This document shows, piece after piece, positions 24,531 to 34,016 of a DNA stretch of 64,000 nucleotides; position 1 is the first letter of the stretch, and each line of letters opens with the position of its first letter. The notes beneath the pieces were generated by a model, which made no database searches, had not been told where the DNA came from, and saw nothing but the letters and a program-made list of their open reading frames with translations. The translations under genes were made by a program, and so were the position numbers. This DNA comes from Auritidibacter ignavus (lineage in GTDB: Bacteria; Actinomycetota; Actinomycetes; Actinomycetales; Micrococcaceae). Where the stretch lies: positions 59,754-123,753 of the forward strand of contig NZ_RDQR01000005.1 of the NCBI RefSeq assembly GCF_003703835.1, in the 5' to 3' direction.

Positions 24531-27410
24531 TTAGTGAGCCCGGCGACGGGTGAGCAAGATGCCTGCCAATACCAGTCCAGTTGCCAGTAGCATGATCGCT
24601 ACGACGCCGGCACCGGTGGATGCCAGTGCACCACCCTTGTCCGAGTCAGACTTGGACTGATCCTCACCAGCGACCTGGTCGCCCTGGTTCTCAGTTGACT
24701 CGTCGCCATCCTTGGATGGATCCTGAGCACCGTCGGAAGTGTCCTCGGTCGAGTCTTCGGTGGTAGCATCCGTCGGCTCCCCAGTGCCCTCAGTCGGACC
24801 CTCGGTACCCTCAGTCGGACCCTCGGTACCCTCAGTCGGAGCCTCGGTAGGCACCTCAGTGGGCTCCCCAGTGCCCTCCGTCGGATCCTCAGTACCCTCA
24901 GTCGGCTCCTCAGTGCCCTCCGTCGGATCCTCGGTACCCTCAGTCGGCTCCTCGGTGGGCTCTTCAGTCGGCTCCTCGGTGGGCTCTTCAGTCGGTTCAT
25001 CGGTAGCAGTCAACCGTAGCCCGAAGACTACAGGATCGTGATCAGAAGAACGGAATTCGTTCGGCTCGTAGATCTCCGACTGTGCAGGATCGGTGTTGTA
25101 TCGGGTTTCGTAACCGAGAATTGGCACCTCGTCGGAGTTGATGTTCCAGGACGCAGCGCCAGTGACGAATGGCTCCAAGGAGTCGTGTGCTAGTGCGTAA
25201 TCCAGGTAGCCCAGCTGGCCGTCGAAGACGTAGGAGTAAGCGTATTCACCCTCGTACTTCTTCTTGAGGTCCACGAATCCGCCATCGGTGAGGGTGGTAA
25301 TGGGGTTCTCATGGTCGTATGCGTTCAGGTCGCCCATAATGACCGGCTTGGGCATGTCCTTGGACCAGTCCACTAGCGCCTTGGCGGCCTCGGTGCGTAC
25401 CGGATCGCAGTTACCGACGAGGTGGGTGTTATCAGCTTCGTTACCGCACTCGGAGCCCTTGGACTTCAAGTGGTTGGTGATCAGAGTGAACTCTCCCAGC
25501 TCCTTATCCGCACCGTCTTCGGTGTTCGCGGTGAAGGTTTGGGCCAGGGCGGGACGGTTGCGGTTGGTGTCAAACCGGGCATCGACGCCAGCGTCCAGTA
25601 CCTGGTGGTCTCCAACAGGGGTGACCACATCGGGCTTATACATCATGGCAGTGGTGATCGCATCGGTACCCAGCTTGCCTGTCTCCACGGCGACGTAGCG
25701 CTCTTCGCCCAAGTACTCGTTGACACCGTCAACAAGGTTTTGCAATGCCACATCCGAGTTATTCTCGATTTCCATGAAGCCCACAACGTCGGCGTCCATC
25801 GTGGCGATAGCGGTTACCAGCTTTTCTTTCTGGCGCTGGAACTCTTCCTCGTTGCGAGCCCCACGCTCGTTGAAGGTGGTGAAGTAGTTCAGCACGTTGA
25901 AGGCAGCAACCTTGATGTCACCGCCCACCTCGGGTACCTCGGTGTCACGCGGGTTCGCGGCAAGGTGCTCGGCAGCCTCGGTGCGCTGAATCTTCCAGCT
26001 GTTGTTGCGGTAATCCATCACACCGGTGATGTTGTTGAACTGATCCCCACCGCGGAAGATGTTGTCTACGGTGAAGGGCTCGCCATTGGGGTGCATAGCC
26101 GGGTGCACGTTCTGGATGGAGTTGCGGTCATCAATGGTGATGCGGTTGGCCTGGTTGGATTCGTACAGCTCTTCGGCCTCGGCAGAATCCGGGGCATGAA
26201 TAGCGGTCGGCGTATACTGGCGCTCCGGTCCCACGACGATCTCACCGAACCGAGCGAACTGGTAGGTCTCCAGTACGACCGATTCAGCAACGTTGACACG
26301 CATGCCCTCCAGGTGCTCCAGGTCGTCTTCCACCGGGAAGGTGATCTCGACCGGCTCGGGAAGCTCAGCGGTATCGCACTCGGTGACAGTGGTCTTCGAG
26401 AGCTGGGTCTGCTCATAGTACTCACCGGCGGTGCCGGCCACAGTCACCACGGTGCCGTTCTCGGGTGCATCGTGACCGGGATTGTGAATAAACAGACCCT
26501 CGGAGGTCTGGTCGTTGTCATCGACATCATCGGGGAGCGACTGGATCCAGAAACCGTTGGAACCCCCAGATTTATTCCAGAAGTCACCGATAACCACACC
26601 ACGGACGGTCACGTTCTGGCCTTTGAGCGGCGTTTCCGAGCCTTCACCCTGCACTTGGTTAATCGGGGTGGCCTCCGCCTGGCAAACACCGGTGGGCTGA
26701 TCAGTCGGCGTCGGAGTTTCCGTCGGGTCTTCGGAGGGTTGTTCACCGTTTGGTTCACCCGGGGTGCTGGCCACTTCAAAGTCACCCCGAGGCTGGTTGG
26801 GGTTACCGGGCAGACCAGCACCGTTGTAGGCGTTCGGCACCCAGGTGTCAGATCCATCAGGAACCCGGGAGGCGCCACCCAGTGCACCGGTGTAGCCCTC
26901 GAAGGTCGAGGCGCGCAATTCAGTTCCGTAGGCCAAGTCGCCATTATCTCCGTCGTGGATTCCGACAGCGTCCAGAACCTCAAAGTTGACGTCGGCGTCA
27001 ATCTCACCGTTGCGGTCAGCGTCGACCACAGCGTTGGTGCCCGGGTTGCCGCGTACCAGCAACAAGCTCAGTGACCCGTTCTGCAAGCCATTCTGCGGAA
27101 CGGTGAGCAACCCGCGGCCGTCGGCGTCATAGTCAAGACCACTGGCCTCGTAGTTGTGCACGACGTTGCCCTGGTTATTATTGCTATCGCCCTCAACGCC
27201 CAGGATGCGTAGCTCGGTCGTGTCGAATCCTTCAGGGATCAGGATTTCAACGAACTCGTAGGTATCTGTTCCCTGTTCATCGGTGACAAATTCATTGATC
27301 ACCGGTTCGTCGGCGACGGCTGCCTGGCTGATCTGGGATAACCCCACCAGTGCCGAGGCGCTCAGTGCTGATGCTGTCAGAACAGCAACAACTTTGTTGC
27401 GCACGCTCAT
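24531..27410 (-). CDS. Surface-anchored ExeM/NucH-type extracellular endonuclease with LAXTG signal
   Basis: 959 residues. A signal peptide ends near residue 33. A lamin-tail-like domain follows (about 35-200), then an OB-fold segment of the ExeM type (about 240-350). Next is an endonuclease/exonuclease/phosphatase domain (about 500-800) with IKVAAFNVLNYF, FMEIENNSD, LITNHLKSKGSECG, VIMGDLNAYD and SSDHDPVVFG. A stalk of Thr-Glu-Pro repeats leads to LASTGAG, a membrane helix and RRRAH, the layout recognised by class E sortases. It likely degrades extracellular DNA at the cell surface. AGGAGG lies 4-5 nt before the ATG. Confidence 0.9.
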   Translation of the reverse strand: MSVRNKVVAVLTASALSASALVGLSQISQAAVADEPVINEFVTDEQGTDTYEFVEILIPEGFDTTELRILGVEGDSNNNQGNVVHNYEASGLDYDADGRGLLTVPQNGLQNGSLSLLLVRGNPGTNAVVDADRNGEIDADVNFEVLDAVGIHDGDNGDLAYGTELRASTFEGYTGALGGASRVPDGSDTWVPNAYNGAGLPGNPNQPRGDFEVASTPGEPNGEQPSEDPTETPTPTDQPTGVCQAEATPINQVQGEGSETPLKGQNVTVRGVVIGDFWNKSGGSNGFWIQSLPDDVDDNDQTSEGLFIHNPGHDAPENGTVVTVAGTAGEYYEQTQLSKTTVTECDTAELPEPVEITFPVEDDLEHLEGMRVNVAESVVLETYQFARFGEIVVGPERQYTPTAIHAPDSAEAEELYESNQANRITIDDRNSIQNVHPAMHPNGEPFTVDNIFRGGDQFNNITGVMDYRNNSWKIQRTEAAEHLAANPRDTEVPEVGGDIKVAAFNVLNYFTTFNERGARNEEEFQRQKEKLVTAIATMDADVVGFMEIENNSDVALQNLVDGVNEYLGEERYVAVETGKLGTDAITTAMMYKPDVVTPVGDHQVLDAGVDARFDTNRNRPALAQTFTANTEDGADKELGEFTLITNHLKSKGSECGNEADNTHLVGNCDPVRTEAAKALVDWSKDMPKPVIMGDLNAYDHENPITTLTDGGFVDLKKKYEGEYAYSYVFDGQLGYLDYALAHDSLEPFVTGAASWNINSDEVPILGYETRYNTDPAQSEIYEPNEFRSSDHDPVVFGLRLTATDEPTEEPTEEPTEEPTEEPTEGTEDPTEGTEEPTEGTEDPTEGTGEPTEVPTEAPTEGTEGPTEGTEGPTEGTGEPTDATTEDSTEDTSDGAQDPSKDGDESTENQGDQVAGEDQSKSDSDKGGALASTGAGVVAIMLLATGLVLAGILLTRRRAH
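24770..25008 (-). repeat. Thr-Glu-Pro stalk repeats of the nuclease
   Basis: DNA units of 12 and 24 bp (CTCAGTCGGCTCCT-like) encode EPTE and PTEGTE blocks, about eighteen in a row. Such tandem units commonly vary in number between strains and act as a wall-spanning spacer before the sorting signal. Confidence 0.85.
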
Positions 27411-27500
27411 GTACCCTCCTCAAGGCAAGTAATGGTGTTGAGACATACCGACCTTAAGAGGGACACCTAGACGGCGACAGAAGTTTCACTGAACAACGGA

Positions 27501-28448
27501 TTAAGTCTTCTCAACAATTCCCAGGCTGGCCTGGGCCAGCCGGTACAGCGTGCTAGTCCCCAAATCTCGATACCCGGTCCCACTGGTGGTGTTATGCCCG
27601 GTGGCCACGACCAGTTCGGGAACCTCACGAGCTGCGCCGGATGAAAGTGAGGGCACTTTCAGGCGTCGGCGTCCCGAGAATACCCGGCCAATGACTGACA
27701 GCCAGTCGCCGCGAGCACGGATTTGCCAGGCCTGTTGAATCACCGGCACCTGAAGTTCTCGGAGTCTTTTCAATTGCACATGTAATGACTGAGGAATACC
27801 CACCGGGCCGGAAAAGATAACGCTATTGATTCTCCACCAGTACCACGGGTGAATTCGGTCGCTACGAGTTTGTGCCCACAACGCGATGCGGTGGACAGCC
27901 TTCAGTGTGAATAATCCACCGTAGGAGTGGGCTTCTAACCCGATGTGAACATCCGGAGTGATCTGTGGGCAGTATCCCAGATAGTCCCATAAGTCCGTGG
28001 CGAGATGGTCCGCGACGGTATAGGCCGCCCGGACCCCGAGCACATCGACCGCCGAGGTGGCCGGGTGCCCCAGCCAGCTAATCACCAGGGGACGAGCATG
28101 GGGTAACACCATGGTTTGAGCTAGGTGCAGTTGGGCCGCCTCCCGCGCAGCACCCCAGGTGTTGTTCGAGGCGCTAATTCTCATCCCGGAGATTTGCCAA
28201 CTGACGTGGGTGGGCTCGTCGAGCTCGCCAACCCCGATGAGCACCCGTTCGCGGGCCAGGTCAAAGTCCAGCAGATGGCGCGGGGCGAGCAGGTCTTTCA
28301 TGGAGTCCGGTTTCAGTGCGTGGACGATACCGTCCAGGACGCGCCGTTCCTCGGACGAGAGGCGTTCCCGGTGACGCTGAATGGTCTTGAGCCGGGCTGA
28401 GGCCTGCTCGTGGCGCTCTATTAATCCACGTAATCCACGGGGCGCCAT
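27501..28448 (-). CDS. Alpha/beta-hydrolase-like protein (DUF1023-type), last gene of the chaperone operon
   Basis: 315 residues. The N-terminal third is helical and charged; the centre has IGLEAHSYGGLFTLKAV, a nucleophile elbow with Ser in AHSYGG, as in DUF1023-type hydrolases. Acidic and His partners of a triad cannot be assigned with certainty. Its first 28 bp overlap hspR, so it is translated from the dnaK operon mRNA. The substrate is unknown. A chaperone-linked role is only suggested by position. Confidence 0.68.
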   Translation of the reverse strand: MAPRGLRGLIERHEQASARLKTIQRHRERLSSEERRVLDGIVHALKPDSMKDLLAPRHLLDFDLARERVLIGVGELDEPTHVSWQISGMRISASNNTWGAAREAAQLHLAQTMVLPHARPLVISWLGHPATSAVDVLGVRAAYTVADHLATDLWDYLGYCPQITPDVHIGLEAHSYGGLFTLKAVHRIALWAQTRSDRIHPWYWWRINSVIFSGPVGIPQSLHVQLKRLRELQVPVIQQAWQIRARGDWLSVIGRVFSGRRRLKVPSLSSGAAREVPELVVATGHNTTSGTGYRDLGTSTLYRLAQASLGIVEKT

Positions 28449-29047
28449 GGCAGTGCTTTAGAGCTGGAGAGGCGGGAATCCAGGGCCCGCAAAACGCGAG
28501 CGCGTTGCACGGTTGTCACTTCGCGTCGCTGATCGTGATCACCGCGACGCTGTGACGACTGCCCGTGTGCTGGTGGAGACTGGGTTTGTTCCGGTTCCGC
28601 ATCCATGCTTGCCGAACGGAAGTCTGTCACAACGTCTCCCCCGGCCGCTGCGGTGAAAGTCCGGGGAACACGACCGTAGGCGTGCAAGAGGTTCACCTGA
28701 TCAACCAGGTGGGAAATGGTTTGCCGGAGCGAGTGGACTTCACGTTCCAACTCCACGACGTGACGAATGCCTTCCAGCGAAATACCATCGCGGGAGAGCT
28801 GTTGAATGCGACGCAACCGGTGCACATCGCTCACCGAGTAGCGGCGCTGTCCCCCACCCTGGCGGTGCGGGACCACCAATCCCAGACGATCATATTGGCG
28901 CAGGGTCTGGGGATGCATATCAGCCAGCTCGGCAGCCACCGAGATTACAAAGATCGGGTCGGCGGCTGCCGGGTGGTCGGGGTCGAATTGTTCAAACTCT
29001 GCGAACAGGTTCTCCCAATCTTTCCGTCCGGAGCGGGCTGTCATCAC
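28421..29047 (-). CDS. hspR: HspR, MerR-family repressor of the heat-shock operon
   Basis: 208 residues. The N-terminal MerR winged helix (about 32-100) reads [26 protein letters not shown], then [22 protein letters not shown] helix (about 100-125) provides dimerisation. The C-terminus is longer than in Streptomyces HspR and is Gln/Arg-rich. HspR binds HAIR operators with DnaK as co-repressor. The start overlaps the dnaJ stop (ATGA). Three HAIR boxes in this window are probable targets, including its own operon. Confidence 0.92.
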   Translation of the reverse strand: MMTARSGRKDWENLFAEFEQFDPDHPAAADPIFVISVAAELADMHPQTLRQYDRLGLVVPHRQGGGQRRYSVSDVHRLRRIQQLSRDGISLEGIRHVVELEREVHSLRQTISHLVDQVNLLHAYGRVPRTFTAAAGGDVVTDFRSASMDAEPEQTQSPPAHGQSSQRRGDHDQRREVTTVQRARVLRALDSRLSSSKALPWRPVDYVD

Positions 29048-30024
29048 AGGCTCGCTTTCTGTGCTAGCCCGGCTCGGGGATTATTGCCCTGGGTTGCTTG
29101 CGCGTAGGCCTCAGCGGCGGCCTTAACCTCATCGTTGGGCTGATCCGGAACGGCGATCTCCAGCTCGACCAGCAAGTCACCTTCCGTCTTCTTGGTTTTA
29201 ATACCGCGCTTCTTCAGTCGCAGAATTTTACCCGAGGACGATCCGGCTGGGACTTTCACCTTCACGGAAGAATCCAGAGTCGGTACTTCCACGGTCGCCC
29301 CGAGGATCGCTTCGTCCACGGAGATCGGTACCCTCACGCGTACGTTTTCCGGGTGTCGCTCGTCGCGGACAAAATAGGGGTGAGATGTGACGTGGACGGT
29401 GACCAACAGGTCCCCGCGTCCGCCCGAGCCCGGCTGGCCCTTACCGCGAGCGCGCACCGTCTGCCCATCCTTAATGCCGGCGGGAATTTTAACCTCGGTG
29501 ATTTCCCCGTCGGCGGCCCGTAGTTGCACGGTGGTGCCACGCACCATTCCGCCAAAGGAAATACTGGTCTCGGCCTTGCGGTCAGCGCCTTTTTGCCGGG
29601 GTGGCGAGTAATTTCCAAATCCACCAAAGAGGTCCGAAAAGTCCGGGCCCTGTGCCCCGCCCCGGGAGAATCCTCCCGAAGCGCCACGATTGAACAGGCC
29701 GCCAAAGATATCCTCGAATCCAGCACCACTAGTCCCGGCTCCTCCGGCACCGGTACCACCGGCCGGTCCGCCGGTAAACCGAGCGCCAGAGCCCATGGCC
29801 CGAATCGCATCATATTGTTGACGTTGCTCCGGATCACTCAAGACCGCGTTGGCCTCGGTGATGTCCTTGAATTTTTTCTCCGCGGTTTCGTCACCGGGGT
29901 TTTGATCCGGGTGGTATTTGCGGGCCAGTTTCCGGTAGGCCTTTTTAATATCGGATTCAGAGGCGTCTTTGGAGACACCCAGGGTGGCGTAAAAGTCTTT
30001 ATCCACCCAATCCTGTGAGGCCAT
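29044..30024 (-). CDS. dnaJ: DnaJ-type co-chaperone without zinc finger (CbpA-like)
   Basis: 326 residues. The J domain (about 9-75) has the HPD triad in [13 protein letters not shown] Gly/Phe-rich linker (80-140) follows, then the C-terminal substrate domains ([30 protein letters not shown]). No CXXCXGXG zinc-finger repeats are present, so it is a type II (CbpA-like) J protein despite its operon position. It stimulates DnaK ATP hydrolysis. AAGGAGG precedes the ATG. Confidence 0.92.
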   Translation of the reverse strand: MASQDWVDKDFYATLGVSKDASESDIKKAYRKLARKYHPDQNPGDETAEKKFKDITEANAVLSDPEQRQQYDAIRAMGSGARFTGGPAGGTGAGGAGTSGAGFEDIFGGLFNRGASGGFSRGGAQGPDFSDLFGGFGNYSPPRQKGADRKAETSISFGGMVRGTTVQLRAADGEITEVKIPAGIKDGQTVRARGKGQPGSGGRGDLLVTVHVTSHPYFVRDERHPENVRVRVPISVDEAILGATVEVPTLDSSVKVKVPAGSSSGKILRLKKRGIKTKKTEGDLLVELEIAVPDQPNDEVKAAAEAYAQATQGNNPRAGLAQKASL

Positions 30025-30145
30025 GGTGCCTCCTTTCGCTCATCATCAGTGACCACCACGACCGACCATGCTGTCACCTCCGGCCGGTCTCGATGTGGTC
30101 TCGAATCGTTGTCGTCTCGTCCTGTTGCGCGTCCTACTGCGCGCC

Positions 30146-30802
30146 CTACTGTTCGTCGGCCGGTCCGGCCGAAACCATCACCTGCGCTGCCCGAATCACT
30201 CGATCATGGCGCACGTAGCCGTTACGGAAGACCTGCACAATGTGTTCGGCAGGTACCTCGTCGGAGGGTTGCCGCAACATGGCCTCGTGGTGCGCGGGAT
30301 TGAACTCTTCTCCTGCCAAAGCCTGCTGGTCCTGGCGCTGGAGGCCAAACTGGCTCAACACTGAGTCTAGTTTTTGGGCAATCGCGGCGAAGGGGCCGTC
30401 AACAAGATCACCGTGCTCACGGGCCGCATCGAGGTCATCAAGCACTGGTAACAGCGCTTCAAGCATGGCCACCGTGGCGTTATCCCTCGCCACGTCCCGA
30501 TCCCGTTCGACACGACGACGGTAGTTAATAAACTCCGCCTGTAAACGCTGCAGATCGTCGCGCAACTCGGCGGCTTCAGCTGAGGCCTCGCCAGAGCTGT
30601 CTGCCGGCTCGCTGTGCTCGTTGTCGATGCCCTGTCCCGCATCGGTGCCTTGCTGGTCAGTGGCCTGGCTGAGAATGTCTTCTGCCTGGGTGACCGGGTC
30701 ACGAACCTCTCCGGTCTCCGGGTCAATTTTGCGCTTATCGGTGAAACGGATTTCCTCGTCGCGACCCTTGTCTGGATCCTGGGAGTTGTGCTGGTCTGTC
30801 AT
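30146..30802 (-). CDS. grpE: GrpE nucleotide-exchange factor
   Basis: 218 residues from the ATG at 30802, which follows AAGGAATG. An acidic, disordered N-terminus leads to the long GrpE helix (LRDDLQRLQAEFINYRRRVERD, about 100-121) and the beta-wing domain with NPAHHEAM and FRNGYVRHDRVIRAAQVMVS. It releases ADP from DnaK. A longer reading from 30877 would run into the intergenic hairpin and is rejected. Confidence 0.93.
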   Translation of the reverse strand: MTDQHNSQDPDKGRDEEIRFTDKRKIDPETGEVRDPVTQAEDILSQATDQQGTDAGQGIDNEHSEPADSSGEASAEAAELRDDLQRLQAEFINYRRRVERDRDVARDNATVAMLEALLPVLDDLDAAREHGDLVDGPFAAIAQKLDSVLSQFGLQRQDQQALAGEEFNPAHHEAMLRQPSDEVPAEHIVQVFRNGYVRHDRVIRAAQVMVSAGPADEQ

Positions 30803-30837
30803 CACACATTCCTTTTCTACAAAGCCGGGGCGGTAGC

Positions 30838-30869
30838 GCGATGGGCCGGCCGGTTGGCCGGCCCATCGC
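30838..30869 (-). terminator. Attenuating hairpin between dnaK and grpE
   Basis: A perfect 14-bp GC-rich stem (GCGATGGGCCGGCC / GGCCGGCCCATCGC) with a GGTT loop lies in the middle of the 123-bp dnaK-grpE gap. It could terminate part of the transcripts or protect the dnaK 3' end, giving more DnaK than GrpE and DnaJ. Confidence 0.75.
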
Positions 30870-30926
30870 TGGCTCACACGGCCTCAGCCCGGATGGACTG
30901 ACACCGCTAGTGATTGGGCGCAGGAT

Positions 30927-32786
30927 TTACTTGTTGTTATTGTCGTCATCTTCGTCGACAACTTCGGCATCTACAACATCCTCATCGTCGGAGGATCCTG
31001 CATCCTCACCACCGGCAGCCTGGCCGGCTTCATCCTGGCTGGAAGCGTACAGCGCTTCACCCAGCTTGGTCTGGGAAGCCTGCAACTTCTCGAAGGCAGC
31101 CTTGACCTCGTCGTCGTTGTCTTCCTTCTCCAATGCGGCCTTCAGCGCGTCGACGTCGGCCTGAACTTCTTCCTTCACATCGGTCGGAAGCTTCTCGTCG
31201 TTATCCTTGATGAGCTTGTCAACCGAGTAGGCGCTCTGCTCGGCAGCGTTGCGTTGCTCCGCTGCTTCACGACGCTTCTTATCGGACTCAGCGTGAGCTT
31301 CCGCGTCCTTGACCATGCGGTCGATGTCCTCATCCGACAGCGAGGTACCGCCAGTGATGGTCATCGATTGCTCAGTACCGGTACCCTTGTCCTTCGCCGA
31401 GACGTGGACAATACCGTTGGCGTCGATGTCGAAGGTGACCTCAATCTGTGGCATCCCCCGCGGAGCCGGAGCAATACCGGCCAACTCGAAGGTGCCCAGT
31501 GGCTTGTTGTCGGCGGTGAACTCCCGCTCACCCTGGAAGACCTGAATGGACACCGAAGGCTGGTTGTCCTCAGCGGTTGTGAAGGTCTCGGACCGCTTGG
31601 TCGGGATGGCGGTGTTGCGCTCGATCAGCTTGGTCATCACGCCGCCCTTGGTTTCAATACCCAGCGACAGCGGGGTGACGTCGATCAGCAACACATCCTT
31701 GCGGTCACCCGAGAGCACGCCGGCCTGGATCGCAGCACCGACCGCTACGACCTCATCGGGGTTGACACCCTTGTTGGCGTCCTTACCGGTTAGATCCTTG
31801 ACCAAATCGGCCACCGCGGGCATACGGGTCGAGCCACCAACCAGCACCACGTGGTCGATATCGCCCACGGTGATGCCGGCTTCGTTGATGACATCTTCGA
31901 AGGGCTTCTTGGTCCGTTGCAACAGGTCCGAGGTGAGATCTTCAAACTTCGCCCGAGACAGGTGCTCGTCCAAGTGCACCGGACCGTTTTCGTTGACCGA
32001 GAGGTACTGCAGGGAGATATTGGTTGACGTAGCCGAGGACAGTTCCTTCTTGGCCTGCTCAGCGGCTTCCTTCAGACGCTGCAAAGCGATCTTGTCCTTG
32101 GACAGATCCGCACCAGAGGCCTTGGCCTTCTCTAGCAACCAGTCCACGATGGCCTGATCCCAGTCGTCACCGCCCAGTCGGTTATCGCCTGCGGTAGCCC
32201 GAACCTGAATGGTCGAGAAGTCGTCTTCATCTTTGCCGATTTCCAGCAGGGAGACGTCGAAGGTACCACCGCCGAGGTCGAAGACCAGAATTTGCTCTTC
32301 TTCCTTACCGCGGTCCAGACCGTAGGCCAAAGCTGCCGAGGTCGGTTCGTTAATAATGCGTGAGACCTTCATCCCGGCAATTTCACCGGCTTCCTTGGTG
32401 GCCTGACGCTCTGCGTCGTTGAAGTACGCCGGAACCGTAATCACGGCCTCGGTCACGTCTTCGCCCAAGTACTCTTCAGCGTCGTGCTTGAGCTTCATCA
32501 GGATGCGCGCTGAAATTTCCTGCGGCGTGTAGGTCTTATCGTCAACATCGACGGTCCAGTCGGTCCCCATGTGACGCTTGACCGAGGAAATGGTGCGATC
32601 GGGGTTGTTCACAGCCTGGCGCTTGGCAATTTCACCAACGAGAACTTCACCAGACTTGGAGAACGCCACCACCGACGGGGTAGTGCGAGCGCCTTCAGCG
32701 TTTGCGATAACGGTGGGGTCGCCACCTTCCAACACGGCAACGACAGAGTTCGTCGTTCCGAGGTCAATACCTACTGCACGTGCCAT
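30927..32786 (-). CDS. dnaK: DnaK (Hsp70) chaperone
   Basis: 619 residues. The start [20 protein letters not shown] (ATG 32786, AAGGATG upstream) is the canonical actinobacterial one. The ATPase domain shows [14 protein letters not shown] and [12 protein letters not shown]; the substrate domain shows [20 protein letters not shown]; the lid ends in an acidic tail EDDDNNNK. First gene of the dnaK-grpE-dnaJ-hspR-hydrolase operon, with two HAIR operators upstream. Confidence 0.97.
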   Translation of the reverse strand: MARAVGIDLGTTNSVVAVLEGGDPTVIANAEGARTTPSVVAFSKSGEVLVGEIAKRQAVNNPDRTISSVKRHMGTDWTVDVDDKTYTPQEISARILMKLKHDAEEYLGEDVTEAVITVPAYFNDAERQATKEAGEIAGMKVSRIINEPTSAALAYGLDRGKEEEQILVFDLGGGTFDVSLLEIGKDEDDFSTIQVRATAGDNRLGGDDWDQAIVDWLLEKAKASGADLSKDKIALQRLKEAAEQAKKELSSATSTNISLQYLSVNENGPVHLDEHLSRAKFEDLTSDLLQRTKKPFEDVINEAGITVGDIDHVVLVGGSTRMPAVADLVKDLTGKDANKGVNPDEVVAVGAAIQAGVLSGDRKDVLLIDVTPLSLGIETKGGVMTKLIERNTAIPTKRSETFTTAEDNQPSVSIQVFQGEREFTADNKPLGTFELAGIAPAPRGMPQIEVTFDIDANGIVHVSAKDKGTGTEQSMTITGGTSLSDEDIDRMVKDAEAHAESDKKRREAAEQRNAAEQSAYSVDKLIKDNDEKLPTDVKEEVQADVDALKAALEKEDNDDEVKAAFEKLQASQTKLGEALYASSQDEAGQAAGGEDAGSSDDEDVVDAEVVDEDDDNNNK

Positions 32787-32828
32787 TCCAGTCATCCTTT
32801 CCATCGGATTATCAATCCCTTGTGGCTC

Positions 32829-32849
32829 CTTGAGCCTTCTCCACTCAAG
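32829..32849. promoter_or_regulatory. HAIR operator 1 of the dnaK operon
   Basis: CTTGAGC-N7-ACTCAAG, the HspR consensus with one changed base (C for T at position 7). It begins 43 bp upstream of the dnaK ATG. Confidence 0.92.
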
Positions 32850-32880
32850 ATAACCACCATCGCTCATCCGGTCAAATAAC

Positions 32881-32901
32881 CTTGAGCGACAGGGACTCAA
32901 G
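32881..32901. promoter_or_regulatory. HAIR operator 2 of the dnaK operon
   Basis: A second CTTGAGC-N7-ACTCAAG with arms identical to operator 1. The centre-to-centre distance is 52 bp, about five DNA turns, so two HspR dimers could bind on the same face. Confidence 0.92.
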
Positions 32902-33292
32902 TTTTCTTATTCTGTGCAACCATGCCACCTCGAAAAACATTCCCGGGTGGGAAAATTTTTTGGAGAGACGGACCAGAGGCCCGACATCACGGCCCCTAAC
33001 ACCTGGAATACGCGCAGAAACCCCGCAGAAAACTAGCTGGAGCCCTCTCGTTGCGCCTCTTTTTTCGCCGGGAGTGAACTTAGATCTGAGGATTTCGCAA
33101 CAGCCCTTATTTTGAGCCATTCATAATTACCTAGGGTAGCCTTACGTACCTTGCCGGCGATCTGAGAACACGGTTTAGTTATAACCAAGGTCGCAGGGAG
33201 CACCAGGATTCCGCCGGAATCGTGGCCCCGACCGCAGAAACCGCCGTGAGTGAGATGCACTCACCGGGCACTTTCTGAAGAAAGGGAGCAAC
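32902..33292. promoter_or_regulatory. Intergenic region between dnaK and dps
   Basis: About 390 bp separating divergent genes. Beyond the HAIR boxes it holds a short TTCCC-GGGT-GGGAA hairpin followed by T-rich sequence (about 32940-32960) and the dps promoter. An AT-rich TTTAGTTATAACC near 33175 is the best candidate -10 region. No open reading frame here has recognisable homology. Confidence 0.45.
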
Positions 33293-33811
33293 ATGACTGA
33301 AGCAAACGCAAACTACACCACCCCCGGCCTGGAAGTTGAAGAAGGCCACCGCGTCGCTGAGGTTCTTCAGACTCGTCTGCACGCAATGAACGACCTGCAA
33401 CTGACCCTGAAGCAGGCTCACTGGAACGTTGTGGGTCGCGACTTCATCTCCGTGCACGAAATGTTGGACCCGCAGATCGACCTGGTCCGCGACTACGCCG
33501 ACACCCTCGCTGAGCGCATCGCCACCCTGGGTGTTGCTCCGAAGGGCACCCCGGGCGCGATCGTCTCCGAGCGTACCTGGGAAGACTACTCCCTGTTGCG
33601 CGGTTCGACCCTGGCTCATATCTCCGCTCTGGACGAGGTCTACACCGGAATTATCGCTGACCTGCGCGCTGCGATCTCCGAGGTCGGCAAGGTTGACCCG
33701 ATGTCCGAGGACATCCTGATCGAGCAGGCTCGTGGCCTAGAGCTATTCCACTGGTTCCTGCGCTCGTTCATCACCTCCCCCGAGGGCGACATCGAACACG
33801 TGCAGGACTAA
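33293..33811 (+). CDS. dps: Dps-family ferritin-like DNA-protection protein
   Basis: 172 residues. The ferroxidase motif is complete: LKQAHWNVVGRDFISVHEMLDPQID (His, Asp, Glu ligands, about residues 40-64). The length and the EQARGLELFHWFLRSF helix match Dps. Dodecamers oxidise and store iron and protect DNA from peroxide. AAGGGAG lies 7 nt before the ATG. Monocistronic, ending at a hairpin. Confidence 0.92.
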   Translation: MTEANANYTTPGLEVEEGHRVAEVLQTRLHAMNDLQLTLKQAHWNVVGRDFISVHEMLDPQIDLVRDYADTLAERIATLGVAPKGTPGAIVSERTWEDYSLLRGSTLAHISALDEVYTGIIADLRAAISEVGKVDPMSEDILIEQARGLELFHWFLRSFITSPEGDIEHVQD

Positions 33812-33887
33812 TGACCCGCTCAGTCGGTTGCCACCGGCCGGTGCGCAAGTTACCGTGAGGGCCTAGCGCACTGAGACACGACTCGAC

Positions 33888-33924
33888 GACGTGGCGTCAA
33901 GCGATGATCGCTTGGCGTCACGTC
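33888..33924 (+). terminator. Terminator of dps
   Basis: A long hairpin, arms 33888-33905 and 33907-33924 (GACGTGGCGTCAAGCGAT and its near-complement), with two G-U wobble pairs and a tight loop. It lies about 75 bp past the dps stop. Confidence 0.65.
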
Positions 33925-34016
33925 TGTCATATCGGATCGCACCCGGTGGCCTGCTGATGTGAACGGCTCAGAAGTAACCTCTGGGTTGTTCTCAGCCCGG
34001 AGACTAGGATGGAGCC

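Noticed and set aside
25422..27074. A 550-codon open frame antisense to the surface nuclease
   Set aside because: It mirrors a well-supported nuclease gene, has no ribosome binding site or known domain, and arises from codon bias in high-GC DNA.
33127..33145. Possible DtxR/IdeR iron box upstream of dps
   Set aside because: Only about half of the 19 positions agree with the consensus, and the two arms are not symmetric.
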